This document shows, piece after piece, positions 30,019 to 39,767 of a stretch of DNA of 64,000 bases. How positions within the stretch are numbered: the stretch's first letter is position 1; each line of letters opens with the position of its first letter. Location: NCBI RefSeq assembly GCF_000296215.2, contig NZ_CP013949.1:6689501-6753500 (forward strand). Direction: 5' to 3'. The notes below the pieces were generated by a model, which saw only the letters and a program-made list of their open reading frames with translations, was not told the DNA's origin and made no database searches. Made by a program: the position numbers and the translations under genes. The stretch comes from Bradyrhizobium sp. CCGE-LA001 (GTDB lineage Bacteria > Pseudomonadota > Alphaproteobacteria > Rhizobiales > Xanthobacteraceae).

Positions 30019-31959
30019 CTAGGGCGCGAAGCTGAACGTCAATATCGCGTTCGCAGGTATGACCACATCTGCGTATGCAGGCAAACCATGTATGCCGCTC
30101 TCGTATGCGATGATGGCACCACCATTTCCCGCGGTGATAGGGTTTATCCAATTATCGTACACATCTGAGTTAAAGCACTCGATCCACCGCCCGGGACGTG
30201 GGAAGCCGAGCCGATAGCCATAATACGTCACCTCGCTTAGGGATGCGATGATGACGACGTCTTGCCCGGAGCCTTCGATCCAGCGGTGATAGGCTAGAAC
30301 ACGTGTGGTATCCCAAGCGTGGTACACGTTAATCCGGCCGCGACGCACGGCATCCAGCTTGCGACGTAATGCGATTAGCTCCCGCATAAACCGCAGGTAA
30401 TCCGACATTGCCCGGTCGGTGCTGAGCCCATCCCACCATATCAGGAGGTTGGCGGCGCCTATCGAGTCATCCCAGTATTTGTCTTCGAGGAACTCCTGCC
30501 CCATGAACAGCAAAGGCACGCCCGGTCCCATCATTAGCAGACCTGCGGCAACCCGGGCTCGGCTGCGCGCATACCATGATCGTGGGTTGCTAGGGTCGGC
30601 GACCACGGGAATGCGCGGCTTCTTGTCCGCGTCCGAGTGGGAAGCGAGCAGGAGATCATGATTCTCGAGCATGGCGACAGCACGCCACGGATAATCAAGG
30701 CCGGGAGCAGAGCCCAACGCGCTTGCGACCCCTGACCAAGAGAACGGCGCGTCGCGACCTGCGGCAGCTTGCGCGAGCGCACCGCGTACCGCATCGCGGG
30801 TCCGGTCGTCCCAGACCAGATCGAAGCCTCCTCCGCCAGCGCTAGGTGGCTTGATCGCAAACTCCTTCCTTGGGTTCCAAAACTCGGCGATCTGCGCTGC
30901 GGACGGCGCTGCAAACCGTATCGTTTCCGTCAGCGCCTGGCAGAAATGCCACCCGCCGAACCGGTCGATGACGCTCACCTCATCATAGCGAAAGCCATCC
31001 ACGTGGAACTCGTCCAGGAAGAACCTGGCATTATCTATCAGGAACTGCCTGACACCATCATTCCAGTAGGCAAAAACCAGCCCACCCGCCCAGTCCCGGT
31101 CCGTAAAATAAAGACTATCGTTGTGATTGCCGTAGGCAAGTCGGTCGATGAAAAATAAGCTCTCGTCGCCGAAGTCACCACCCGCATGGTTATAGACTAC
31201 GTCGAAAAGCACGGCGATGTCATAGACATGCAAGACATCGATCAGCGCGCGGAGCTGGTTGGCCCCGCCTCGAAGGTGCTCCCGTCTAAGAGGCGACTTA
31301 CCGCGCAAGGACAAAAGACGATTGGCCCTCGCTAAGTAGCGATCCAACTCGCCATCATCGACGCTGTAGGAAAATTCCGGCGAGAAATAGTCGGTACCAT
31401 TGTAGCCCTGGCTGAAACGAGTGGGGAATTCCACAATCGGCAGCGGCTGCACAGCGGTTACGCCGAGCTCGACGAGGTACTCCACTCTGTCCAGTAGGTC
31501 GAGAAAGCACGCGCCTCGGTTTCGCCGCGCATCTTTGCCCGAATTGTCGACAGCATAGTAGGATCCAATGTGGAATTGGTAGATGATCAGGTCTTCGAAG
31601 GCAGGTGCTTTGAATTCAGCATCATGCCAAGGGTAGATCTTTGGGTCGCGAATGACACAGTTCCATGCGGTCCCTTCCAGCTCGCGCGCAAACGGATCGC
31701 GCTTGAACCCTACTGAGCCCGGCCCACTCACCCAATACTTATACTGCTCACCCTCCTGCGCGCCGGGAAAGAAGCCGGTCCAATGGCCGGCAGCATTCTT
31801 CACCAGCAGTGAAGCATCTGTTCTTTGCCAGCGATTGAAATCTCCAAGGACGTGAACTTCGCTCGCCCGCGGAGCCCAGAGGCGGAAGACGCACCCGCCG
31901 TCGACCAGGGTGGAACCCATCGGGATATCACCGGTCACGTGGCCTTGGCTGACGGGCAT
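30019..31959 (-). CDS. GH13 alpha-glucan-active enzyme with CBM48
   Basis: The 646-residue protein has an N-terminal CBM48 (FRLWAPRASEVHVLGDFNRW) and an (alpha/beta)8 barrel with all four GH13 regions: DVVYNHAGG, DGFRYDEV (nucleophile Asp326), IAEFWN (acid/base Glu359) and MLENHD (third Asp). A C-terminal beta domain follows. There is no signal peptide, so it is cytoplasmic. The layout fits a glycogen branching enzyme or a maltooligosyltrehalose trehalohydrolase; the length is nearer branching enzymes. It is divergent from the CBM48-like/GMC/cupin operon, and the shared CBM48-type domain suggests a carbohydrate theme. Confidence 0.85.
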   Translation of the reverse strand: MPVSQGHVTGDIPMGSTLVDGGCVFRLWAPRASEVHVLGDFNRWQRTDASLLVKNAAGHWTGFFPGAQEGEQYKYWVSGPGSVGFKRDPFARELEGTAWNCVIRDPKIYPWHDAEFKAPAFEDLIIYQFHIGSYYAVDNSGKDARRNRGACFLDLLDRVEYLVELGVTAVQPLPIVEFPTRFSQGYNGTDYFSPEFSYSVDDGELDRYLARANRLLSLRGKSPLRREHLRGGANQLRALIDVLHVYDIAVLFDVVYNHAGGDFGDESLFFIDRLAYGNHNDSLYFTDRDWAGGLVFAYWNDGVRQFLIDNARFFLDEFHVDGFRYDEVSVIDRFGGWHFCQALTETIRFAAPSAAQIAEFWNPRKEFAIKPPSAGGGGFDLVWDDRTRDAVRGALAQAAAGRDAPFSWSGVASALGSAPGLDYPWRAVAMLENHDLLLASHSDADKKPRIPVVADPSNPRSWYARSRARVAAGLLMMGPGVPLLFMGQEFLEDKYWDDSIGAANLLIWWDGLSTDRAMSDYLRFMRELIALRRKLDAVRRGRINVYHAWDTTRVLAYHRWIEGSGQDVVIIASLSEVTYYGYRLGFPRPGRWIECFNSDVYDNWINPITAGNGGAIIAYESGIHGLPAYADVVIPANAILTFSFAP

Positions 31960-32065
31960 GTGCCAGATGTCCTGCTACTCCGTGCGATACGAGGAGCTTC
32001 GCACATTTTTACCACCTAGACGAGAGCCGATCGATGTGTGATCATGTTCATGAAAGCGAGGGTGT

Positions 32066-33118
32066 ATGCTCGCGGTCGTGGTCCAAAAGGAGCCCGAGTA
32101 CGTCTTCAATCACTGCGCTAAGTATCTAGCGCGTGACAACACTGATGAGCGCCATAGCTTCTTTGGCTCGGATGCCGGTCAGGCGCGAGCGCGAATTAGC
32201 GAATCCTGGCGCTTTCCGATTGTAGATGCCGATGACAGCGGTGCTGCGGACTCCTCTGAGTGGAACCATGTCACCTTTATTTATCAGGCGCCTGAAGATC
32301 ATCCGGGCGTCTCCGTTCAACTGCTGACACCGTGCCTAGGACTCCATGCGCCCGCGGCGCTGAACCCCATAGATGACAGTCTTTACCTGGCGCTGACATT
32401 GCGTGTTTCTAAGGCACGTCGGGATCGATATCGGTTCATAGTAGACGGTCACGCGCAACTCGATCCGATTAATCCGCAGATCACGACGACACCGCAGAAC
32501 GAGACCTGGTCCAGCTTTTGGACCTGGACGTATAACGAGCCTATCAACCTGGAGCGTTGGGAGATAGCGCTCGTCCGGCGAATGACGAATGCGCTGCTAC
32601 CATTCCAGGGCCGCGAAACGCGCAATCTCGTCGAGCGCGGCCTGAATGACGGAAACGTCACGCACTTCTTTCGGATGGATATCCCGGCGGGCGTCGCGAA
32701 CTATATTGACAACATCCTGGCGCGCGAAGAGCGGCACCACCTCAATTCTTACCGACTCTGTCTGCCGATGATCGACCGAGTGCTACGTAAACGCCATTCC
32801 GGCATTGAACCTGTCAACGTCAGTGATCCAGACTACAAAGTGCTGTTCGACGACATGAAGAATAGATCGGCAGCGCTGATGCAGGATGGCTGGGACGTCG
32901 CAGTATACGACAATCCAGGTTACTTCCTCTATACTCTACGGCGCCACACTTGGACCGGGGCATTCTCACATCCGAAATACGGCGGCAATCCTGGCGGCCT
33001 CGGTTGGGCGTTCCTGGGCGAGACGTTCCGCACCACCGCCGATCTTACCAAGACTGCATTCGATTGGGCGCGCGCCATCGAGGCACCGCTCGGTAAAAGC
33101 AACGAATATCGAGGTTAG
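32066..33118 (+). CDS. CBM48/E-set-like domain fused to gluconate 2-dehydrogenase subunit 3-like domain
   Basis: Residues about 60-165 (WNHVTFIYQAPEDHPGVSVQ, ALTLRVSKARRDRYRFIVDG) look like an immunoglobulin-like CBM48 or Fes-type domain. Residues about 225-335 (YRLCLPMIDRVLRKRH, RRHTWTGAFSHPKYGGNPGG, LGWAFLGE) match the small subunit of membrane gluconate dehydrogenase-type GMC enzymes. That subunit usually has a Tat signal; none is present here. It ends three bases before the GMC gene, so the two should form a complex. The fusion is unusual. Confidence 0.7.
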   Translation: MLAVVVQKEPEYVFNHCAKYLARDNTDERHSFFGSDAGQARARISESWRFPIVDADDSGAADSSEWNHVTFIYQAPEDHPGVSVQLLTPCLGLHAPAALNPIDDSLYLALTLRVSKARRDRYRFIVDGHAQLDPINPQITTTPQNETWSSFWTWTYNEPINLERWEIALVRRMTNALLPFQGRETRNLVERGLNDGNVTHFFRMDIPAGVANYIDNILAREERHHLNSYRLCLPMIDRVLRKRHSGIEPVNVSDPDYKVLFDDMKNRSAALMQDGWDVAVYDNPGYFLYTLRRHTWTGAFSHPKYGGNPGGLGWAFLGETFRTTADLTKTAFDWARAIEAPLGKSNEYRG

Positions 33119-33121
33119 GCG

Positions 33122-34933
33122 ATGGGTGCGATACGGGACCAGTTCGACGTTGTTGTCATTGGCAGCGGCGCCGGCGGGTCGCCCATTGCGTACGAGCTCG
33201 CCAAAGCGGGCAAATCCGTGTTGGTCCTCGAGAAAGGTCCGCTGCTGCGTACGCAGGACGAGCGTGGTCCTGGTAAGCTCAGCGATTTCAAGCGCGATGA
33301 AATGTTCAACGCCGGCCCGGAGCGGATCATCAATATCCCTGGGATGACCAACACGGGTGCGGCCTTCTTCACCAGCCATGTGGAGCCCGATCTCAACGAC
33401 GAGCCGCATGTCTTCACCAACGTGGATAGGCCAGAGGACGGCTCCAAGATCACGGTCGAGGGCTACACGGCCCAAGTCGTGGGCGGTGGGACGCAGCTCT
33501 ATGGAGCCGTTTCGCTGCGCTTTGCCGAACGTGACTTCAAGCTGAAGTCGGCCAATGAAGGACGCAATCTCCAGGGCGATCCCGGCGGCGACGCACTCAA
33601 GCATGTCATCGACTGGCCATTCGATTACGAGACATTAGAGCCGTACTACGTCAAGGCAGAGTATCTGATTGGTCTCAACGGGACAGTCGCGGGCCAGGCG
33701 AAGAAGTTCTCGAAGGACAGCTATCAAACGCCCCTGCCGCCCAATCCGATTAGTGAGTTTGCCCGGCTGGGTATGCAAAAGCTGGGTCTTCAGACGTACC
33801 GTACGCCGCTTGCGGTGATCACTGAGGATCACGCGCCCAGCGGCCGCAAGGCGGGCGACCCCAAGGTCGGCTACGTTAACCGGTACGGCGACCCGCTTGG
33901 CTACAAGTCCAACACTTGGGTGTCTCTGCTGCGTCCGACCATCCACGATGGGCATGATCTCGAGCTCCGGCCGAACTGCGTGGTCACGCATCTCGAGGCG
34001 AGCGGATGCACGGTGTCGAAGGCGCACTATCGCGATCCCAGCGGACGTACCCGTACGGTGACCGGCAAGACCGTGGTGGTCGCCTGCTCGGCGATCGAGT
34101 CTGTCCGACTGTTGATGTTATCGGCCGAGGAGGATCGGCAAACCTTCGGCTCTCTCGTACGCTACCAAGAGAACGGTGGCCTCCTCGGTCGCTTCTTCCT
34201 GACGCATGCGTTCGGTGGTGCCGAGGTGCAGATCAAGGGCCAGCGGTTCGACAAATCTATCTCACTCGACAGCGACTATGCGACCGACTCCTGTGCTTCT
34301 CAGGCCTTTTTGGATGACCACGGATTGTGGGCGGGCGGGGCCATCTACAACAACACGTCCGACCAGTGCCTGCCGATCACCATGGCGCGGACTGAGGGTG
34401 ACACTGACCTCGACTTCTTCTGGGGCGGCTTCATGGGTGCCCAGGACCACACTTCGGAGGCTGCGCTACAATGGCTCAATGGCGCTTTCGGCTCGCGCCT
34501 GTCCGCAGCCTTTATGGCCAACCAGGTGCCGCGCTTCGTGAACCGAATCGAGCTGCACCCGAACGTTCGCGACAAGTGGAACCGCAAATGTGGCCACATC
34601 ATCAAGAACTTCCATCCGCACGACGAAACTGTGATGAAAGCCTTCGCCGACGTGTGCCGGCAAATCATGGCCAATGGCGTGCCGGAATACACAGAGCTAG
34701 GTTGGGGGTCGGTTTACGGTAACGCGGTGCGCATCGCGAACCATATCCTGGGTGGCGCTCGCTTCGCGCCGACGCGCGACCTTGGCGTTCTGGACCCAAA
34801 CTGCAGGGTTTGGGACATCGACAATCTCTACGTGACCGACGGCTCATTCATGCCGACCTCGGGAGGCGCAAATCCGACGCTGACGATACAGGCGAATGCA
34901 TTCCGGGTCGCTGATCACCTGAAGCAACTCTGA
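33122..34933 (+). CDS. GMC family FAD oxidoreductase
   Basis: The 603-residue flavoprotein has the N-terminal dinucleotide fold FDVVVIGSGAGGSPIAYELA ending in LVLEKG, the GMC signature region VVGGGTQLYGAVSLRF, and the C-terminal VTDGSFMPTSGGANPTLTIQ. Length and order are those of gluconate/sorbitol/choline-type dehydrogenases, which oxidise an alcohol to a carbonyl. No Tat or Sec signal is seen. The ATG follows GAGGTTAGGCG and the gene is coupled to the subunit-3-like gene before it and the cupin gene after it. The substrate is unknown; the cluster hints at a sugar or polyol. Confidence 0.85.
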   Translation: MGAIRDQFDVVVIGSGAGGSPIAYELAKAGKSVLVLEKGPLLRTQDERGPGKLSDFKRDEMFNAGPERIINIPGMTNTGAAFFTSHVEPDLNDEPHVFTNVDRPEDGSKITVEGYTAQVVGGGTQLYGAVSLRFAERDFKLKSANEGRNLQGDPGGDALKHVIDWPFDYETLEPYYVKAEYLIGLNGTVAGQAKKFSKDSYQTPLPPNPISEFARLGMQKLGLQTYRTPLAVITEDHAPSGRKAGDPKVGYVNRYGDPLGYKSNTWVSLLRPTIHDGHDLELRPNCVVTHLEASGCTVSKAHYRDPSGRTRTVTGKTVVVACSAIESVRLLMLSAEEDRQTFGSLVRYQENGGLLGRFFLTHAFGGAEVQIKGQRFDKSISLDSDYATDSCASQAFLDDHGLWAGGAIYNNTSDQCLPITMARTEGDTDLDFFWGGFMGAQDHTSEAALQWLNGAFGSRLSAAFMANQVPRFVNRIELHPNVRDKWNRKCGHIIKNFHPHDETVMKAFADVCRQIMANGVPEYTELGWGSVYGNAVRIANHILGGARFAPTRDLGVLDPNCRVWDIDNLYVTDGSFMPTSGGANPTLTIQANAFRVADHLKQL

Positions 34934-34940
34934 GGTTACA

Positions 34941-36092
34941 ATGGACCCGAGGTTCAATGACATCGCGGCAGATCCACGCAATTCGATCTTCCAGGTCATG
35001 TTCTTCCCGGATCGGGTCTATCATGCACAATATCTGAACGCGACACGCAGCAGCCGCTACCGGTATGTGGTGCAAGAGGTGCGTGGTAAGTCTGAAATCA
35101 CTACACTCAAGGGCTACGTGTTCATCGACGGCCTACAAATCTGCAACTTCCTTCGGATTGAGGCGCGCGGTGGTCGTTTGGCCGAGGTCGTGCGCGAGAG
35201 GGGCCGCCTCATGGGGCCGGATATCATGGCCAACGTCGGCCTCACGCCAGCCGGTGGGCAACGAGTCGACGCACGAGTGCGCATGCATTTCTGCCCCTGG
35301 ATTCACGGCTATCAGGTTGAGCTTTGGGAGACTTTGGATGCGCCTGTGGACAAGAATCATGACTACCAAGTGCTGGACATGATGGGCTATCATGGCTCGA
35401 TTACCAAAGTGCCGGAGTTCGCGGCGGCGCTCGCCGATCTTCCCGCGCTGAAACGGATCGATCTCGCGTTCCGCGAAAATGACGTGTCCTACCCATCACG
35501 CATCATTGTGCAGGATTCCGATGCCGCCTGGGACAACTACTACAGGCGCAATATCCAAGTACCTAACACGCAAGAGCCGAGCAGCGACCGTAACACCGTG
35601 GAGCAGAACGGCTATGGTGTGGATTTCGAACGCGGCTGGTTCATCAAGAAAGTCCGAGAAATCCCGCCGGTCCGATATCGCAACGGCATGATGGAGCCCG
35701 GCAACCCGCAGGCAAGTGACGCCAACGTCATCGAGATGCGATGGGTGTTGCAGCAAGAGTTCGGCGGCACCGTTGTGTTCTTCCATGAAGTGACGATCCC
35801 GCCGCACACGGTTGAGGGCACTCATCAGCATATTGGCAGCGAGGAGCTCTACTACGTCTTCGAGGGGCGCGGCATCGCGTACATGGGCGCCAATGACGAT
35901 CCTAACCTTGCCAAGGATGACACGATACCGGTGGTAACGCGGCAGATCTATGGCCTTGATCCAAAGCCGTGTAAGAAGCTCGAAGTCGCCCCTGGTAGCG
36001 TAATCTACACGAAGAGCGGCGGCATTCATGGGATTGAGAATCCCTACGACGAGCCATTGCGGTTCGTCGCGTTCCTCTACCACAGCACCTAA
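34941..36092 (+). CDS. cupin-domain protein I
   Basis: The 383-residue protein has a long N-terminal part of unknown fold (about 1-270) and a C-terminal cupin. Its motif 1 is THQHIGSEELYYVFEGRG (two His, Glu, terminal Gly) and the motif 2 region is PGSVIYTKSGGIHGIENPYD (His). Metal binding through these residues is expected. The ATG follows GAGGTTACA, seven bases after the GMC gene. The N-terminal part (RYRYVVQEVRG, FIDGLQICNFLRIEARGG) has no match I know. It pairs with the next gene as a probable two-member family. Confidence 0.7.
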   Translation: MDPRFNDIAADPRNSIFQVMFFPDRVYHAQYLNATRSSRYRYVVQEVRGKSEITTLKGYVFIDGLQICNFLRIEARGGRLAEVVRERGRLMGPDIMANVGLTPAGGQRVDARVRMHFCPWIHGYQVELWETLDAPVDKNHDYQVLDMMGYHGSITKVPEFAAALADLPALKRIDLAFRENDVSYPSRIIVQDSDAAWDNYYRRNIQVPNTQEPSSDRNTVEQNGYGVDFERGWFIKKVREIPPVRYRNGMMEPGNPQASDANVIEMRWVLQQEFGGTVVFFHEVTIPPHTVEGTHQHIGSEELYYVFEGRGIAYMGANDDPNLAKDDTIPVVTRQIYGLDPKPCKKLEVAPGSVIYTKSGGIHGIENPYDEPLRFVAFLYHST

Positions 36093-36116
36093 TACCGACG
36101 GGGAGCTAAGCTGACC

Positions 36117-37433
36117 ATGTCCATCGTCGATGTGGAGATCGCCAAAGTCAGGACGTTTCCGCCGGGCACGCGGCCGAACTACAACCAGAACAATCCGATC
36201 TGGAAGCTGGTGAACGTGTTGGAAGCAAGCAACCTTCAAGCCGATCGCGAGCATTATCTACCGGAGAGCCTCCAGCATTTGTTCGGGCTCCAAGAGCTGG
36301 CACTGGTGGGCCCTTCGGGCGATGATTGGCAGACAACCGACCCACGCTTTCAGGACATCAAAGAGGACTTCCAGAAGCAGAATCTCTATGATTTCGTGCT
36401 GAACGGGACTGAGATTACGCGCGGGTACGCGCAAGCCGGTGAGTGGACCGGCAGCTTCCTGCGGATCGCCTACGTGCCGAGGCGGCCGCTCGTGGATCCA
36501 GACGGTGTATTTCCGGGAAAGTCAGTTCAACTTTACCTCAGGATCGGGCAGGACGAGACCGGCACCAGCTACCTAACCGTTCCTTACAGCGCAGATTCAG
36601 CCCGCTACGAGATTGAGCTCTGGGCATATCCGGGCAATGATTTGGCCGCGCGACTGGGCCCACGTGGCAAGGATGCCGTCGACCGCGGGGCGCTGCTGGC
36701 GCGACCTGACTTGGTGCATGGGCAGCTTTGTGATTTCGTAGGTCTTCCGTTTGACGAAGCGCGCACAGCGGCTTGGAAGGCGGGCGAGGGCATCAACATG
36801 CTGGACCGGGTGCCCAATCACACGATGCATCCGGTGAGACGCCTGCGGCTCGAGCTTGCCTGGACTGATACGACGGGAACTAAATGGGACCATGCGCCGG
36901 GCGGCAACTACGTCTACGAGTTCTCGATGTCGCTGCGTGGCTGGGGCAGCTACTTCGCGATCGGCGAGAGCCAAAATCCGCATGGCGGCATCGGTGGGCT
37001 CGAGTATCGCAACCTCTATTCCAACTATTTCGGTCATGAGGATCAGCGGCGTGGCGAGCTAGGCTCGACCTGGACACCCGAACTGGGGCGGATCATACGA
37101 GAATGGCAGTTCGATGCCGATCGCGGCCGACCTTCGGGGAAGCAACAGGAAAATTTCCTAGCCGTTGACTACATGGACCTGCATATCCTAAAGCCCGCCG
37201 CGATTATCGGCATGCATCGACATCGCGACAACCAGGAAGTGTTCCTCCTAATGGAGGGGCGCGGGCTGATGGTGATGGGCGACTGGGAAAAAACATCGTC
37301 GCGCGAGCGCGCGGTAGAATTGCGGATCATGAAGCCGGGCGACCTTTCCTTGGTGAAGCCAGGGCAGTTTCATGCCCTTGCCAACTTGCTCGATGAAAAT
37401 CTGTTGCTATTCATGTTTGGAGGCTATGACTGA
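36117..37433 (+). CDS. cupin-domain protein II
   Basis: The 438-residue protein has the same arrangement as its neighbour: an N-terminal region with beta-rich, WETL-like segments (SARYEIELWAYPGN) and a C-terminal cupin. The cupin motif 1 is GMHRHRDNQEVFLLMEGRG and motif 2 is PGDLSLVKPGQFHALANLLD. Metal ligands His, His, Glu and His are kept. A GGGGAGC lies before the ATG. Cupin proteins beside GMC enzymes may be isomerases, dioxygenases or binding proteins. It is the last gene of the operon; no terminator is obvious. Confidence 0.7.
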   Translation: MSIVDVEIAKVRTFPPGTRPNYNQNNPIWKLVNVLEASNLQADREHYLPESLQHLFGLQELALVGPSGDDWQTTDPRFQDIKEDFQKQNLYDFVLNGTEITRGYAQAGEWTGSFLRIAYVPRRPLVDPDGVFPGKSVQLYLRIGQDETGTSYLTVPYSADSARYEIELWAYPGNDLAARLGPRGKDAVDRGALLARPDLVHGQLCDFVGLPFDEARTAAWKAGEGINMLDRVPNHTMHPVRRLRLELAWTDTTGTKWDHAPGGNYVYEFSMSLRGWGSYFAIGESQNPHGGIGGLEYRNLYSNYFGHEDQRRGELGSTWTPELGRIIREWQFDADRGRPSGKQQENFLAVDYMDLHILKPAAIIGMHRHRDNQEVFLLMEGRGLMVMGDWEKTSSRERAVELRIMKPGDLSLVKPGQFHALANLLDENLLLFMFGGYD

Positions 37434-38569
37434 GGGAGTGATTGTTGCGGCCTGAACTTTGCGAGGATACTTAATGCCGACGATTTTGGAACTTGCTTCG
37501 CAAGCGCCTTTGCATCCGTGATAACATCAATGCCGACGGATCCGTTGGCCCTGCTACGGCGTAGGCCCATCCTCTGCGGCAGCTTCCGGCAGCAATCGTC
37601 TGTCGATCACAGCTCGAGTATCTATGCCAGCAGCTGCAACGAATGCGGGGAGCTTATCACCAGAAACGCTGTGATCCTCATTACGCAAGCGACCTAGGCC
37701 AGGAGCTTCCATTGGGAAGCAGGCAGCCCAGCCAACAGACACGCCGAGCTCGTGCGCTCGTTGGCAACAATTGGGGAAATCGCCTCTCTACCGCGTACGC
37801 GTAGCCATGCGGAGTACTAAGGAAGTCGTTCTGTGAGGCCTTGCGCCGCAATGCGACTAAAATTCAGGACTGGGCTGAGCGATGCTGAGCAGCTTCTCAC
37901 GGGCGAAGCCCAGTCGAGTTAGAAAGATCAGCGCAGATCCGCCCAGCACATAACGCGGGGGAATTGTTTCATTGATTTTCAGGTCGATTGCAAATCGACT
38001 GACCAGCCATAGCTCGCCAAAGTAATCGCGGCCGCGAGTGCGCTGGCCCGTGGCGTTTGATGGACATGTTAAGCTTGCTGTCGCTTCTCACGTGCCCAAG
38101 CGCATCTCCTTCGAAGTGCCGCGCGGTCGGCCTCGTTAGCGAAGCCGCCACCTGAGCGCGCAAATCAGCTGCGACACTGCAGGCGGAGGCACGCCTGCCG
38201 CAGTGGCAAAATCAGCTTTGTTGTTCACTTTAGGATATGTCTCGACCTAAATCGTTAGTGGAATGTCGGCAAAGCCAACAGGCCCGGGTAAGCTTCCAAC
38301 ACTCGTGCCAAACAGATCGGTCAGCTTCTCGCCCCCAATTTGCCCAGTGAAGACTTCATGCTTAGTACCGCCGAGAGGAATCCTGGCAGCGGCATTATGC
38401 CACTATTTGCTCGCCACCTGCCCGCCCGGCCGGTTGACGTTTGATTTCGACAATGACGAGACGAACCAACTTTTCGCCCGTAAGTTGCCATCGCCCCAAC
38501 CAACCTTTGGTTGCGATCTTCGGCGCGCCCCGCTATCATTCCCGGATATTGAAGTGTTGGTGAGTTATT
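37434..38569. other. region without a recognised gene
   Basis: About 1.1 kb separates the cupin operon from the ferritin-like gene. Short frames (for example minus 37554-37742, plus 38263-38613) have no domain or ribosome site. The ferritin-like gene begins 38570 with only a weak GTGAGTT before the ATG. Its promoter must lie in the last few hundred bases. Confidence 0.4.
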
Positions 38570-39724
38570 ATGGCGACAAATTATTCTCCCCTGACCATCA
38601 ATCGCCATCTTGATGCCCGCCTCCGCAGCATTCAGACGGCCGCTATCCAGGGCGATGCCGCGCGCCAGGAACTCGGCGGGCTGCTGCAGCAAGCCTTACA
38701 GCTGGAATTTGCGACGATCCCGACCTATCTGTCGGCAGTTTTCAGCCTGACGACCGCAAATACCAAGATCTCCGAGTTGATCCTGCGGGCGGCCATTGAA
38801 GAGATGCTTCATATGACCGCGGTGGCTAATCTCATGAACGCCATTGGCGTCGCGCCCGACATCGTGTCCGCGGTGCCCGACTATCCCTGTCAGCTGACCA
38901 TTCTTGACCCGCCGCTCAAGCTCGATCTCCGTTCTTTTTCGTATGATCTGGTCAAAGATCTTTTCATGCAGATCGAAACGCCGGAGGATCCAGTCCATTT
39001 TCCAATGGCCCTCGCCGCAGGTCGGCCTAGAACGATCGGGCAATTCTATGAGGGCATCATCGAGATCATCGATCGTGACACCATTCCCGGATTGTTCGAT
39101 CACGCCACGCGCGATGCGTACAAGCAAAGGGAGGTCGTTCCGAATTTCAGGCCGATCGCCTATCTCAGCAACCAGGACACCCACGCCTACCCGCTGAAGA
39201 ACGACATCAACTTCAGGATCACGGACAAGGCGTCCGCCGTCCGGCATCTGCGCTGGGTCGTCGGTCAGGGCGAGGGGACGGCCCCCTTCGACCCGCTCAC
39301 CGCCGAAGGCATTCCCGCGCACTTTTACCGGTTCGAGTCGATCATCAAGCAGCGTTTTCTCATCAAGGACGAAAGGGTCAAGACACTCGGATATTCCTTT
39401 TCGGGCGGCGATCTGCCGTTTGACGAGGGCGGCGTGCACGAATTCCGTACCAACGCCAAAACCGCGGACTTTGAGGCCTATCCAACCGTCCGCCGGCAGA
39501 TGAAGCGTTTCAACGATTACTACGCCAGCATGATCAACGCATTGCAGCAGGCCTTCAACTGCCCGTCCCCGGAGCAGCAACCGCAGGCGAAGGCGGCCTA
39601 TGACGACGCGATGGCGACCATGCAGACCATGCCCAACCAGGCCTCAGCGATCATTCAAAACGCGAAGCAGAAAAATGTAATGGCCGGCATTCCATTCGAG
39701 TTCACCAAGCCGCCGATCTCCTGA
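38570..39724 (+). CDS. ferritin-like protein, VioB / iminophenylpyruvate dimer synthase type
   Basis: The 384-residue protein opens with a four-helix ferritin-like domain. Helix residues LLQQALQLEFATIPTYLSAV and ILRAAIEEMLHMTAVANLMN supply Glu and Glu-x-x-His ligands. The later FYEGIIEIIDR and FNDYYASMINALQQAF segments complete the bundle. The pattern is that of the ferritin-like domain found in VioB and RebD-type iminophenylpyruvate dimer synthases, which couple oxidised aromatic amino acids. The heme-containing half of VioB is missing. In front of a LodA-like oxidase it may act on the imine or on the amino-acid product, or as an iron oxygenase in maturation (inference). Confidence 0.75.
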   Translation: MATNYSPLTINRHLDARLRSIQTAAIQGDAARQELGGLLQQALQLEFATIPTYLSAVFSLTTANTKISELILRAAIEEMLHMTAVANLMNAIGVAPDIVSAVPDYPCQLTILDPPLKLDLRSFSYDLVKDLFMQIETPEDPVHFPMALAAGRPRTIGQFYEGIIEIIDRDTIPGLFDHATRDAYKQREVVPNFRPIAYLSNQDTHAYPLKNDINFRITDKASAVRHLRWVVGQGEGTAPFDPLTAEGIPAHFYRFESIIKQRFLIKDERVKTLGYSFSGGDLPFDEGGVHEFRTNAKTADFEAYPTVRRQMKRFNDYYASMINALQQAFNCPSPEQQPQAKAAYDDAMATMQTMPNQASAIIQNAKQKNVMAGIPFEFTKPPIS

Positions 39725-39767
39725 CGGCGTCCGTCGATAGGCGTCCCCAAACCGGAGGTATGAATTG

